A stretch of DNA of 39,311 nt from assembly GCA_002724585.1 (NCBI GenBank), contig PBPE01000106.1, positions 1 through 39,311 of the forward strand. Direction: 5' to 3'. How positions within the stretch are numbered: position 1 is the first letter of the stretch; each line of letters begins with the position of its first letter. The position numbers were made by a program, and so were the translations under genes. This document shows positions 24,269-32,231 of this stretch, in pieces. Under the pieces are notes generated by a model. The model had not been told where the DNA came from, ran no database searches, and saw nothing but the letters and a program-made list of their open reading frames with translations. This DNA comes from Dehalococcoidia bacterium (lineage in GTDB: Bacteria > Chloroflexota > Dehalococcoidia > Lucifugimonadales > UBA3495).

Positions 24269-24976
24269 TCATTGTATCCTAGTACCCGGACTACCCAATC
24301 TTCGTTCAGTCCCCTCAATTAAGCGTTTAATATTATCTCTATGTTGCCAAATAATGATTGACCCCGCTGTGACCCCGTATATCCCATATTCTAATGTATA
24401 CAGTCCAATAAATATCATGGCAATAAGGGATCCGCTAGCACATATAACACCCAATATTGAGCCTAAAGAAAGATACCTAGTAATCAGCGTAATCGGTATG
24501 AAGACTATGGCACCAATGATCGCTGATACTGGTGCCATCACAGAAAGAGATCCTAAACCCGTAGCAATTCCTCTACCACCTCTAAAACTTAGAAATATTG
24601 GCCAATTGTGGCCAACTAATGCCATTAATCCAGCGAAGACTTCTCCATATCCTGCGCCTACAATATACCTAGCAAAGATAACTACTACCACACCTTTAGC
24701 TAGATCCAGTAACAGTACCGGAACAGCACCCCGCCGGCCTGAAGTCCTTAAAACGTTAGACATGCCTATACGCCCACTGCCATAATCCCGAATATCAACA
24801 CCTTTATACCATTGAAGTATAAAATATCCCCATGGTATTGATCCCACGAGATATGCGAGCACGAGAACACATACATACTGGACCAACCTAGGTGTAGCTG
24901 GTAGAAGTATTCCCCCAGCCACTACCAAAAGCATAATAATTGGCAGTATTGTCACACAAAATAGTGTTGGGCTCAT
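24269..24976 (-). CDS. plsY: Acyl-phosphate:glycerol-3-phosphate acyltransferase
   Basis: Integral membrane acyltransferase for the first acylation of glycerol 3-phosphate. 235 aa, about 30 longer than many PlsY. Family motifs are LVGSIPWGY (about 43-51), GSGRIGMSNVLRTSGRRG, GHNWPIFLSFRGGRGIATG and a C-terminal QHRDNIKRLIEGTE. The usual GSGNxGATN loop reads GSGRIGMSN. An additional N-terminal hydrophobic segment (residues 5-26) precedes the normal first helix. Shine-Dalgarno is weak and the gap from der is 8 nt, so the start could be internal. GpsA, next in line, makes its acceptor substrate. Confidence 0.9.
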   Translation of the reverse strand: MSPTLFCVTILPIIMLLVVAGGILLPATPRLVQYVCVLVLAYLVGSIPWGYFILQWYKGVDIRDYGSGRIGMSNVLRTSGRRGAVPVLLLDLAKGVVVVIFARYIVGAGYGEVFAGLMALVGHNWPIFLSFRGGRGIATGLGSLSVMAPVSAIIGAIVFIPITLITRYLSLGSILGVICASGSLIAMIFIGLYTLEYGIYGVTAGSIIIWQHRDNIKRLIEGTERRLGSPGTRIQ

Positions 24977-24984
24977 CGGCCACG

Positions 24985-26400
24985 TTAGTTTCTTTTGAAT
25001 ACCAACCTCAAGTGAGTTCTATCGAACCCGAACGTATCTCGAATTTTATTTTCCAAATACCGTTTGTAAGAAAAATGAACCAGCCCTGGCTCATTTACAG
25101 TGAATAAAAATGTAGGAGGATTAATATCGACCTGTCTTAATCTTGTCACTTGCAGTCGCTGGCCTCTATAGCCTTTTACGGGGGGCGGATTATGATCAAC
25201 CAGCGCTTCCGCTAATAAATACTGTAGGTCACGTGTAGGAACCCATCTTTTTCGCTCTTCAAATAGATCTACCGCGCCATCTAAAAGCCTATTTACGCCT
25301 TCACCAGTCTTGGCTGATATGAAAGATATAGGAGCGTACGGCATAAAATGAAGGCATTCTCTAATTTTTCTCACTGCTCTTCGTTTTGCGTATCTATCAG
25401 TATCGGGTACCAAATCCCATTTATTAACAACGACCATGATACCTCTGCACATATCCCAAGCTAATCCTGTGATGTGGGAATCCTGAGAAGTTGCCAGCTC
25501 AGAGGCATCTGTAACCAATAGGGTAATATCGCTGCGATTAACAGCATTTACTGATCGTAAAACGCTATATTTTTCTATGCCCTTTTCCACTCGACCAGGT
25601 CTACGTATACCGGCAGTATCTATGACCGTCATTGCAGTTTCACAGTACTTGAATGACGTATCCAAAGCATCTCTTGTGGTTCCCGCTACATTACTGACAA
25701 TAGATCTATCCTCTCCAAGAATCGCATTCATCAGCATAGACTTGCCGACATTCGTACGACCAACTATAGAGAGCTTGAGTGTTTCTTCGGGATGTTCTTC
25801 ATCTTTCTGATCAACATTCTGAGGATGATTTAGGGAATCCAAATAATAAGAGACTCTATCCATCAAGTCATATATGCCGTGATTATGAAATGCACTTATA
25901 AATATAGTTTCAGATATTCCTAATTGGTAAAATTCTGAAGCGATAGTCTCACGATTGTCATTATCAACTTTGTTAACAGCAAGGATAACCGGTTTACTAG
26001 TCTGCCTTAGCCTATCATTTATCAATTGATCAGAAGGAGCCAATCCATCAATTGCGTCAGTCACAAATATGATCAGATCAGCATCATTCATTGCCATATC
26101 AGCTTGTTCTTGAACCATCTCACGGATATGCCCGTCAGGATTGGTTTCCAATCCACCAGTATCAGCTAACAAGAAATTCCTGTCATCCCAGGTAACACGC
26201 GTTAATAATCTATCCCGTGTAGTACCAGAAACATCGGATACTATTGCATGCCGTCTCGCAAGTATTCGGTTAAAAAGTGACGACTTGCCCACATTGGGTC
26301 TTCCCACAATAGCAACTAACGGCAGATAACCAACACCCTGCGTAGTGGAATCACCATACTCGAAACTATTATCAATCTCTGAATTTAAGTCTTGTACCAT
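24985..26400 (-). CDS. der: Ribosome assembly GTPase Der (EngA)
   Basis: Essential double-GTPase for 50S maturation, 471 aa. G domain 1: GRPNVGKSS (about 33-41), DTGGLE, NKVD. G domain 2: GRTNVGKSM (about 214-222, Thr for the usual Pro), DTAGIRRPGRVEKGIEKYS, NKWD. The KH-like C-terminus has the PPPVKGYRGQR and KRYLENKIRDTFGF regions. A 25-residue acidic N-terminal extension precedes domain 1. There is no Shine-Dalgarno before the ATG; TATAAT ends 7 bp upstream, so a leaderless transcript is possible besides read-through from argF (21-nt gap). Confidence 0.96.
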   Translation of the reverse strand: MVQDLNSEIDNSFEYGDSTTQGVGYLPLVAIVGRPNVGKSSLFNRILARRHAIVSDVSGTTRDRLLTRVTWDDRNFLLADTGGLETNPDGHIREMVQEQADMAMNDADLIIFVTDAIDGLAPSDQLINDRLRQTSKPVILAVNKVDNDNRETIASEFYQLGISETIFISAFHNHGIYDLMDRVSYYLDSLNHPQNVDQKDEEHPEETLKLSIVGRTNVGKSMLMNAILGEDRSIVSNVAGTTRDALDTSFKYCETAMTVIDTAGIRRPGRVEKGIEKYSVLRSVNAVNRSDITLLVTDASELATSQDSHITGLAWDMCRGIMVVVNKWDLVPDTDRYAKRRAVRKIRECLHFMPYAPISFISAKTGEGVNRLLDGAVDLFEERKRWVPTRDLQYLLAEALVDHNPPPVKGYRGQRLQVTRLRQVDINPPTFLFTVNEPGLVHFSYKRYLENKIRDTFGFDRTHLRLVFKRN

Positions 26401-26406
26401 GTTCTA

Positions 26407-26412
26407 ATTATA
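26407..26412 (-). promoter_or_regulatory. -10-like box immediately before der
   Basis: Perfect TATAAT on the minus strand; expected start would be about the A of the der ATG at 26400. The -35 (TTCTGC at 17 bp) is weak. Confidence 0.3.
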
Positions 26413-26421
26413 CAGCCCTTA

Positions 26422-27339
26422 CTATTTTTGCAGAATAAATTCCAATATAGCTTTCTGGCAATGAAGTCTATTATTCGCTTGAGTGTAAGCTACGGATTGC
26501 GGATGATCGAGCATTCCTTCCATGACCTCTTCTCCATAATGAGCGGGCATATCATGCATAAAGATTGCATCCGGTTTTGCCTCGCCTAGTAATTCATCCG
26601 TTATAGTGTATCCTGAAAAAATCTCTCGACGAATATCAGATTCCGATTCATCGCCCATACTAGTCCAAACATCGGTATAGACGATATCAGCAGACTTTAC
26701 CGCAGATAGTGGATCACTTACAGAGGAGACCACATTATTATTGTCTATGGCCCTCTCCTTAGCACGATCTAGATCCTCCTGATCCAGACCATAACCAATA
26801 GGAGAAGCTATGACAAAGTCCATGCCAACCATTGGTAGACCCAAGCAAAGGGTTCGGGCAACATTATTTCCGTCCCCAACATATGCTAATTTTAGAGAGT
26901 TCAATCTACCTTTGTTTTCCGAGATGGTTAAAAGGTCAGACATGATCTGGCACGGATGCTCTCTATCAGACAGAGCGTTGATAACCGGAACACTAGAATA
27001 GCATGCCAGTTCCTGAAGCATTTCATGTGAAAATACTCTTGCTACAATACAATCTACATATCCAGACAATACTTTCGATACATCAGAAACAGGCTCTCGG
27101 GCACCAAGTCCCACTTCATCAGGGCCAAGATATAGTGAAAATCCACCTAATTCCTGTATCCCAATCTGGAAACTCACTTTGGTTCTTAGCGATGGCTTCT
27201 CAAAGAGCAAGGCGACTCTCACCCCATTCAATGGCCTTGACCCGGGCATATCTTTTAATTCACGGGCTCTATCCACAATGGAAAATATTTCTTGTGAAGT
27301 GAGATCTGTAATGGATATGAAATCTCTTTTACCGGCCAT
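26422..27339 (-). CDS. argF: Ornithine carbamoyltransferase-like protein
   Basis: Transcarbamylase of arginine synthesis, 305 aa. The carbamoyl-phosphate loop reads EKPSLRTK (47-54), with K54 where Arg is usual in SxRTR. DREHPCQ and DVWTSMG (ornithine-side loop) are conserved, arguing for ornithine over aspartate. The late motif normally HCLPAHRG is here H262-D263-M264-P265-AHYG, so the conserved Cys at the amino-acid site is absent. Activity on ornithine is likely but not certain. AGGAGG is 7 nt before the ATG. It heads the argF-der-plsY-gpsA run. Confidence 0.88.
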   Translation of the reverse strand: MAGKRDFISITDLTSQEIFSIVDRARELKDMPGSRPLNGVRVALLFEKPSLRTKVSFQIGIQELGGFSLYLGPDEVGLGAREPVSDVSKVLSGYVDCIVARVFSHEMLQELACYSSVPVINALSDREHPCQIMSDLLTISENKGRLNSLKLAYVGDGNNVARTLCLGLPMVGMDFVIASPIGYGLDQEDLDRAKERAIDNNNVVSSVSDPLSAVKSADIVYTDVWTSMGDESESDIRREIFSGYTITDELLGEAKPDAIFMHDMPAHYGEEVMEGMLDHPQSVAYTQANNRLHCQKAILEFILQK

Positions 27340-27342
27340 CTA

Positions 27343-27358
27343 TTCCCTCCTGAGGGAA
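27343..27358. promoter_or_regulatory. Palindrome over the argF transcription start and ribosome site
   Basis: TTCCCTC (27343-27349) and GAGGGAA (27352-27358) are perfect inverted arms with a 2-bp spacer. The palindrome includes the Shine-Dalgarno sequence of argF and covers the start site predicted from the promoter at 27360-27388. A DNA operator fits better than an RNA hairpin because only one arm would be fully transcribed. Confidence 0.4.
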
Positions 27359-27359
27359 A

Positions 27360-27388
27360 ATCATATCTGAAATCAAGACCCCATTCAA
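27360..27388 (-). promoter_or_regulatory. Sigma-70 promoter for argF-der-plsY-gpsA
   Basis: Minus strand: TTGAAT (27388-27383), 17 bp, TATGAT (27365-27360). Predicted start near 27353, about 14 nt before the argF ATG. Confidence 0.65.
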
Positions 27389-27497
27389 GGAAAACAAGAC
27401 TAACGTAGGCATCAAAACAAAGCAATAAACTATATTATACATACACTACAATTCTGTTAATATTTACAGGCCCAATATAGATAGCACGGAGGATTTG

Positions 27498-27851
27498 ATG
27501 GTTAGCCCTAACATTACGATTGGCACAAAAGGAGAAAGAGAAACATTTGTCTGCGAGCACAACGTTGCACCACACGTTGACAAGTTTAGCACCCCTTCAA
27601 TGATTCGACTTATGGAACAGGCCTCTAACGACTCGGTGCAAGAATATCTGGAGGAAAATCAAGTAACAGTAGGGTTTGAAGTCAACATAAGACATCTAGC
27701 CCCGGCAGACATAGGAGCCACTGTCACAGCGTATGCAGAGGTGATAGAAATAGATAGGAATAGGATTAGCTTCAATGTAAGTGCTTTCGCAGGTGATGTA
27801 AAAATCGGAGAAGGCACACATAAAAGAGTAGTCATAACTCCGAAAAAATAA
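27498..27851 (+). CDS. FlK-like hotdog-fold acyl-CoA thioesterase
   Basis: 117-aa single hotdog-domain protein. The start is ATG 27498, with GGAGG (27488-27492) 5 nt away; the TTG one codon earlier is too close. T32, E40 and H66 match in identity and spacing the Thr42, Glu50 and His76 triad known from fluoroacetyl-CoA thioesterase FlK. The central helix segment is STPSMIRLMEQASNDSVQEY. Related proteins hydrolyse small acyl-CoAs; fluoroacetyl-CoA specificity should not be assumed. Single-gene unit, closed by a strong terminator and divergent from argF. Confidence 0.87.
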   Translation: MVSPNITIGTKGERETFVCEHNVAPHVDKFSTPSMIRLMEQASNDSVQEYLEENQVTVGFEVNIRHLAPADIGATVTAYAEVIEIDRNRISFNVSAFAGDVKIGEGTHKRVVITPKK

Positions 27852-27883
27852 AAAGGACGCTCTTTTCAAAGCGTCCTTTTTAT
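27848..27883. terminator. Bidirectional intrinsic terminator, thioesterase / NHL gene
   Basis: Perfect 13-bp arms (27848-27860 and 27871-27883; core AAGGACGC/GCGTCCTT) around a 10-nt loop. A-tract on the left and T-tract on the right allow use from both strands. It starts within the last codons of the thioesterase gene and lies 20 bp from the end of the convergent NHL gene. Confidence 0.9.
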
Positions 27884-27902
27884 TCCATCTACTCTGGAGA
27901 TA

Positions 27903-28934
27903 TTATAAATTAAACTGAGGATCCTGATATGTATTATCTTTTAAATATATCTGGAGCCTACCTCGATTAGTATCACAAATTATCAAACGATTATTTTCAC
28001 GATCAAATAAGCACCCCTGTGGCATACGGAATTTCCGCTGCTGTTCGACCATATCTTGAACCTGATTACGACGCTTTACCATATCCGGATTTGACTCAAG
28101 GGACATCTCACCCCAAGGTGATACTTCGACTGCATCACCATACAGATATGTAAGAGGTTTAGCATCTTTGTCGTATATGACTACTCTTTCATTCATCCAA
28201 TCAACGACATATACATCACCGTCGTTGTCTATGCAGACTCCTGTTGGATGATTTAAAGATCCTGACCCCTTACCTGCATGACCAAACGTAGCCAGATGAT
28301 TTCCTTCAGGAGTGTATTTTTGCACTCTATGATTACCCCAGTCCGCAACATAAACATTTCCGTCAGGATCTAAAGCTATTCCATAGGGAGCGTCTAGTTC
28401 ACTTTCTCCGCTACCTTTTACGCCGAATCCGCTTATGTACTTACCATCTTTGCTAAATTTCTGGATTCTACTATTAAAGGAGTTAACGACCCATAAGTTT
28501 TCATCGTCATCGAAGCAGATACCAGCTGAACCATTCAGTTGGCCTTCCTCTTCTCCTTTTTCTCCCCATGTACTTACATAGGTACCATCTTTATCAAACA
28601 CATGAATTTGGCAACGCCATTCATCTGATGTGTAAACATTCTCATTGGAGTCCAAAGCTATACCTGTAATCCAGGTAAACAAGCTAGTGTTGTTGTTTCC
28701 TCCGTATACGGGACCTTGGCGACCGAACTCGCTGATGAATTCATGGTCGATTGTGCATTTAGTTACTCTCATGCTGGGATTCTGTTCACCAGACCGGTTA
28801 GCTACATACAGCGTCCCGTCGCTAGTTATAGCAGCACTAACTGGAGTACTAAAACCCATACCTGACTGAGCCTGTCTGCCTACATTATGGCTGTAAAGCC
28901 AAGCTCTACCGGCTACAACAGTATTAAGAGCCAT
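27903..28934 (-). CDS. NHL-repeat beta-propeller protein
   Basis: 343-aa protein made of NHL repeats, probably a six-bladed propeller. Clear repeat units contain GIALDSNENVYTSDEWRCQI, GICFDDDENLWVVNSFNSRI, GIALDPDGNVYVADWGNHRV and GVCIDNDGDVYVVDWMNERV, each followed by a strand ending in a Phe/Tyr-D/P-G turn. There is no signal peptide, so a cytoplasmic binding or scaffold role is likely although many family members are secreted. AGGAGG is 7 nt before the ATG. It lies 113 nt after DUF1501 on the same strand. Confidence 0.9.
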   Translation of the reverse strand: MALNTVVAGRAWLYSHNVGRQAQSGMGFSTPVSAAITSDGTLYVANRSGEQNPSMRVTKCTIDHEFISEFGRQGPVYGGNNNTSLFTWITGIALDSNENVYTSDEWRCQIHVFDKDGTYVSTWGEKGEEEGQLNGSAGICFDDDENLWVVNSFNSRIQKFSKDGKYISGFGVKGSGESELDAPYGIALDPDGNVYVADWGNHRVQKYTPEGNHLATFGHAGKGSGSLNHPTGVCIDNDGDVYVVDWMNERVVIYDKDAKPLTYLYGDAVEVSPWGEMSLESNPDMVKRRNQVQDMVEQQRKFRMPQGCLFDRENNRLIICDTNRGRLQIYLKDNTYQDPQFNL

Positions 28935-29047
28935 TGCTTTCCTCCTCTATTAGAGTCTGAGAGCCGAGATGAATCCTATGTGAAAGCCTATCCCGGCCCT
29001 TATTAGTTCCGTACTGTCACTAGCAAAAGCTAGCTATGGTCCGTTAT

Positions 29048-30196
29048 TTACTTCAGAATCGGCAATTTTTCGAAACTGCCGTTAACGATAGGCTTAGAAT
29101 CCAATCCAAACCAATCTTCGACTAACATAGCGTAGTCGCTACGGAAGTCATAGTTTGGAACCAAGTCGCCCTGTTCCAAATCTTCGTTCTTAGCAGATGG
29201 ATATTCGCCGTAATGCCCGCCCTTAACCTGGTCACCAATAACGAATGATACACCGGCAGCACCATGATCTGTGCCTGATCCATTATCATGAACCCGACGG
29301 CCAAACTCTGAGAACAGATACATAACTACATTATCTGAAGCATCATGTTCTTTCAAATCCTCAAAGAAGGCTGATATAGCCTGGGAAACATCATTCCACA
29401 GCATAGGATGACCAGCCATCTCTCCTGCGTGAGTGTCAAAACTCGCATGCTGGGTATAGAAAATTCTCGTTCCTAAATCAGCAAAGTAAACTTGTGCGAT
29501 ATCTCTTAGATGAGTCGCTATTGGGGAGTTAGGATATTCTACTGTTGAAGAGTATCTCTCTGGAGCAACCTTCACTATGTCCGCGCCGACCATAGCATCA
29601 GTGCCTGTCGACCTCAAATAATCAGTTACGAAACTTCCTCCCACTGTGGGTGAGTACATTCGAGAGAAAAGGTCCAAAGCCTTACTTCTCTGATCTTGGT
29701 TGCTTATACCGGTCAGAAGTCCGTAAGTACTAAGATCAGCAATAGCTGCTACAGGTACGCCCGGAACAGCTAAGGCTCTTGGGAGTCCATGTCCGAAGTT
29801 AATGGCGGTCAGAACGTTTTCTTTGTTAGGGTCGAGTTCTCGCGCAACTCGTCCTGCCCAACCTTCGGTACCGACCTTGTCTGGCTCACAGGTATGCCAT
29901 ATATCCATGGACCTAAAATGAGATCTTGGAGAATCCTTGTATCCCACGCCATGAATCACAGCTACTTTACCTTGGTCATACAATTCTTTTATTGGACCCA
30001 TCTGAGGCATAAAGCCTAACGGTTGTTCCCAGTCTTTTGTATCTTCAAGTTTTATAATATCGTCTCTATCGTATTTTACGTAGGGCCGATTATCATAATA
30101 CAGAGGATTATCATAAGGAATTACTGTATTGAAATAATCATTTCCTCCAGTTAATTGTAAAACTACTATCACTGGGTCTTTCTTGGTAGAAGTCAT
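29048..30196 (-). CDS. DUF1501 family protein (alkaline-phosphatase-superfamily-like), no signal peptide
   Basis: 382-aa DUF1501 protein. The core starts at once with DPVIVVLQLTGGNDYFNTVIPY, the strand and metal-site region of the family. SPRSHFRSMDIWHT, QHASFDTHAGE, FSEFGRRVHDNGSGTDHGAA and the final WFGLD are the other hallmarks and supply the likely metal ligands (Asp14, His and Asp of FDTH, the GTDHG His). Most family members carry a Tat signal before this core; none is present here. The reaction is unknown. AGGAG precedes the ATG. It is 52 nt after DUF1800, its usual genomic partner. Confidence 0.92.
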   Translation of the reverse strand: MTSTKKDPVIVVLQLTGGNDYFNTVIPYDNPLYYDNRPYVKYDRDDIIKLEDTKDWEQPLGFMPQMGPIKELYDQGKVAVIHGVGYKDSPRSHFRSMDIWHTCEPDKVGTEGWAGRVARELDPNKENVLTAINFGHGLPRALAVPGVPVAAIADLSTYGLLTGISNQDQRSKALDLFSRMYSPTVGGSFVTDYLRSTGTDAMVGADIVKVAPERYSSTVEYPNSPIATHLRDIAQVYFADLGTRIFYTQHASFDTHAGEMAGHPMLWNDVSQAISAFFEDLKEHDASDNVVMYLFSEFGRRVHDNGSGTDHGAAGVSFVIGDQVKGGHYGEYPSAKNEDLEQGDLVPNYDFRSDYAMLVEDWFGLDSKPIVNGSFEKLPILK

Positions 30197-30248
30197 GCCA
30201 TTCTCCTATTTTGTAATTTCATCTTGTATAGCTTCTTGTATCGACGTC

Positions 30249-31649
30249 TTAACCGAATTGATACTCAGTGGTAGCACCGATAAGCGCCATAGTTTCGCCG
30301 ATTCTCTGACCTGCCGCAGCTTCATTAGCCCAGTCAAGGTCTCCATCAGTTTGAGCGTTATCAATCAATTGCTGGCGTGTCTCATCACTAAGCTGCAAGA
30401 ATCCCATGTGCTCAGTAGCAGCATCTATTAGCTGCTCAGGAGTTTTGACTCCATCAGATTTCATGCGATCCAGTATTTTCTTTACACCCGGAAGATCCGT
30501 ATTCGCAACCCTATCAGCCACAAAATTCACCCTAGCTAGCAGTGACCCACTATTTATCCACTCTGACCCTGTATACCACCCTTCTACACTTGGAGGATCC
30601 AATATGGACTGGCCCATGTATGTGGGCTCTTTTCCAATGTTAAGAATCCCTGGTTCAGGAAACTGGAACTCCCCTACTAATCGCAGAGTTCCTGCCACTA
30701 CTTCTGCTGGGCTCTTTATCTTCGAGTAGCGGGCGTTCTTGAAGAAATCTGAGTTAAACATGAATTTTAATACTGCTTTCATGTCGTATTCAGACTCTAT
30801 GAATACATCCATCATTTGTTCTAAAGCGTCTTCGTCCCGGGCTGGTTCGATTGTCCAAGCTGGAACTTGTACTTCGTCAGCAACGAAGAAATTATAGAGA
30901 TGGCGACAAATAAATCGAGCTGTTGCTGGCTGACTACAAACTATATCTATTATGTCTTCCCCGCCAAAGTTGCCGACTTCTCCTAGAAAACTCTTTTCAC
31001 CATCATCATGATCTTCTTCGCGATAATCGAATTTCCATGAGAAGCGCCCGTATGGTTGACGAGGCGGCTTAGCACTAATCGTCCATCCAGTAAATGCCCT
31101 TGAGGCCTCTCGTACATCAACTTCAGTGTAGTTGCTAACGCCCATACTGAACAGTTCCAATAATTCTCGTCCCCAGTTTTCGTTAACAGCATCCCGGTGA
31201 TTCTCATTATTGTCTAGCCAGAAAATCATCGCAGGATTCTTGGATAATTCTATGAGTAATTGCTTATAATTACCCATTCCATAATCCCGGAACATTTGTA
31301 TTTGTTCTAACAACTGATCACAATTGTCTACCTTCGAGTTACCGGTAGCAAACACGTGATGCCAAAACAAGGCTACCTTTTCTACTAATGGCCTCTTAGT
31401 GCTGACCATCTGATACATCCAGTTGGCCTGACCCGAAAACGGGGTTCCGCCAGGTAACAAGAAGCTTGGGTGATATCGAAGCATAGTAGCCATATCACCA
31501 CCTGGTTGGGCCTCTGTGGGATTAACTAGTTCTTCAACTGTGGCCTCATAACCTTGAGCAACGCAGCGCTCCAGATCATCGTGAGAAGCTCCGAATCCAG
31601 CGCGACGCATCAGGTGGGCCATTAAAGCCAGATCTTCTTTATGTGACAT
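30249..31649 (-). CDS. DUF1800 family protein
   Basis: 466-aa helical DUF1800 protein. Hallmarks: LMRRAGFGASHDDLERCVAQGY (interrupted only by normal residues, about 12-33), LFWHHVFATGN, NENWGRELLELFSMGV near 156-171 and the TGWTIS / FARFICRHLYNFFV-like region, plus a PPSVEGWYTGSEWINSGSLLARVNF stretch broken by no stop. Function is unknown; the family nearly always neighbours DUF1501. No signal peptide. It leads the operon behind a near-consensus promoter, with AAGGAGG before the ATG. Confidence 0.93.
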   Translation of the reverse strand: MSHKEDLALMAHLMRRAGFGASHDDLERCVAQGYEATVEELVNPTEAQPGGDMATMLRYHPSFLLPGGTPFSGQANWMYQMVSTKRPLVEKVALFWHHVFATGNSKVDNCDQLLEQIQMFRDYGMGNYKQLLIELSKNPAMIFWLDNNENHRDAVNENWGRELLELFSMGVSNYTEVDVREASRAFTGWTISAKPPRQPYGRFSWKFDYREEDHDDGEKSFLGEVGNFGGEDIIDIVCSQPATARFICRHLYNFFVADEVQVPAWTIEPARDEDALEQMMDVFIESEYDMKAVLKFMFNSDFFKNARYSKIKSPAEVVAGTLRLVGEFQFPEPGILNIGKEPTYMGQSILDPPSVEGWYTGSEWINSGSLLARVNFVADRVANTDLPGVKKILDRMKSDGVKTPEQLIDAATEHMGFLQLSDETRQQLIDNAQTDGDLDWANEAAAGQRIGETMALIGATTEYQFG

Positions 31650-31729
31650 ACCCTGCCTCCTTATCTATGTAATATGCAGTTACCACGCTCAAGCGCGTTG
31701 GGTACAATACACCCATGATGTTACGTTAA

Positions 31730-31758
31730 ATAATATGGCAGCTATTATGGTCTGTCAA
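31730..31758 (-). promoter_or_regulatory. Near-consensus sigma-70 promoter, DUF1800-DUF1501-NHL
   Basis: Minus strand: TTGACA (31758-31753), exactly 17 bp, TATTAT (31735-31730). Leader of about 73 nt, with an imperfect GC-rich inverted repeat at about 31683-31701. Same hexamers and spacing as the thiolase promoter. Confidence 0.78.
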
Positions 31759-31782
31759 CACTTTTTCCGCATTTCTTAAGCG

Positions 31783-31810
31783 TTGAATCAGTCATAATAA
31801 TGATTATAAT
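31783..31810 (+). promoter_or_regulatory. Sigma-70 promoter for the second Rieske gene
   Basis: TTGAAT (31783-31788), 16 bp, TATAAT (31805-31810), about 48 bp before the ATG. It is divergent from the DUF1800 promoter only 25 bp away. Confidence 0.65.
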
Positions 31811-31858
31811 CTAGAACACACAATAATAATATTTGGGAATGTATTGGGGTAAAAGAGA

Positions 31859-32194
31859 ATGGTAGATTCACCAAAATCGTCCTCTTCTAATTATAAAGAA
31901 GTAAAACTTGGAAGTACCAATATATTTACGAGCCTTCCTTGCTTAATATCAATAGATCAGGAAAATTATTTCCTAGTACAGAACCAATCTGGACGATACT
32001 CATTATTATCGGATGTATGCCCACATATGTGGGGGACTATAATCATACGAGATGATTGCTTTCTGTGCCCTGATCATGGTTGGAGATTTGACCTAAGCAA
32101 AGGTATTTGCATAAACGGCCCACGGTCGCAAATGTACAATATAGATGTTATCAACAGGAACGGCATATTGTTTGCTCAATTCCAATATCAATAG
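31859..32194 (+). CDS. Small Rieske [2Fe-2S] protein
   Basis: 111-aa single-domain Rieske protein. Ligands: C54-P-H56 and C69-P-D-H72, followed by GWRFDL as in Rieske oxygenase-type domains. The loop between H56 and C69 is 12 residues, shorter than the common 15-17. About 15 Ser/Lys-rich residues precede the domain. No signal peptide. Its own promoter lies upstream and no oxygenase large subunit is next to it, so the partner is unknown. It converges on the BtuF-like gene with a 37-bp gap. Confidence 0.85.
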   Translation: MVDSPKSSSSNYKEVKLGSTNIFTSLPCLISIDQENYFLVQNQSGRYSLLSDVCPHMWGTIIIRDDCFLCPDHGWRFDLSKGICINGPRSQMYNIDVINRNGILFAQFQYQ

Positions 32195-32231
32195 GTAAAC
32201 TGCATGTGGTATCTGCTTATATGTAATCTGT

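Noticed and set aside
24237-24785. Plus-strand open frame of 182 codons opposite plsY
   Set aside because: It is antisense to a gene with clear PlsY motifs, has no recognisable domain and no ribosome site; a shadow frame.
29008-29035. CTAGC-AAAA-GCTAG hairpin between DUF1501 and NHL genes as a terminator
   Set aside because: Only 5-bp arms and no U-tract; the NHL gene may still be transcribed from the DUF1800 promoter.
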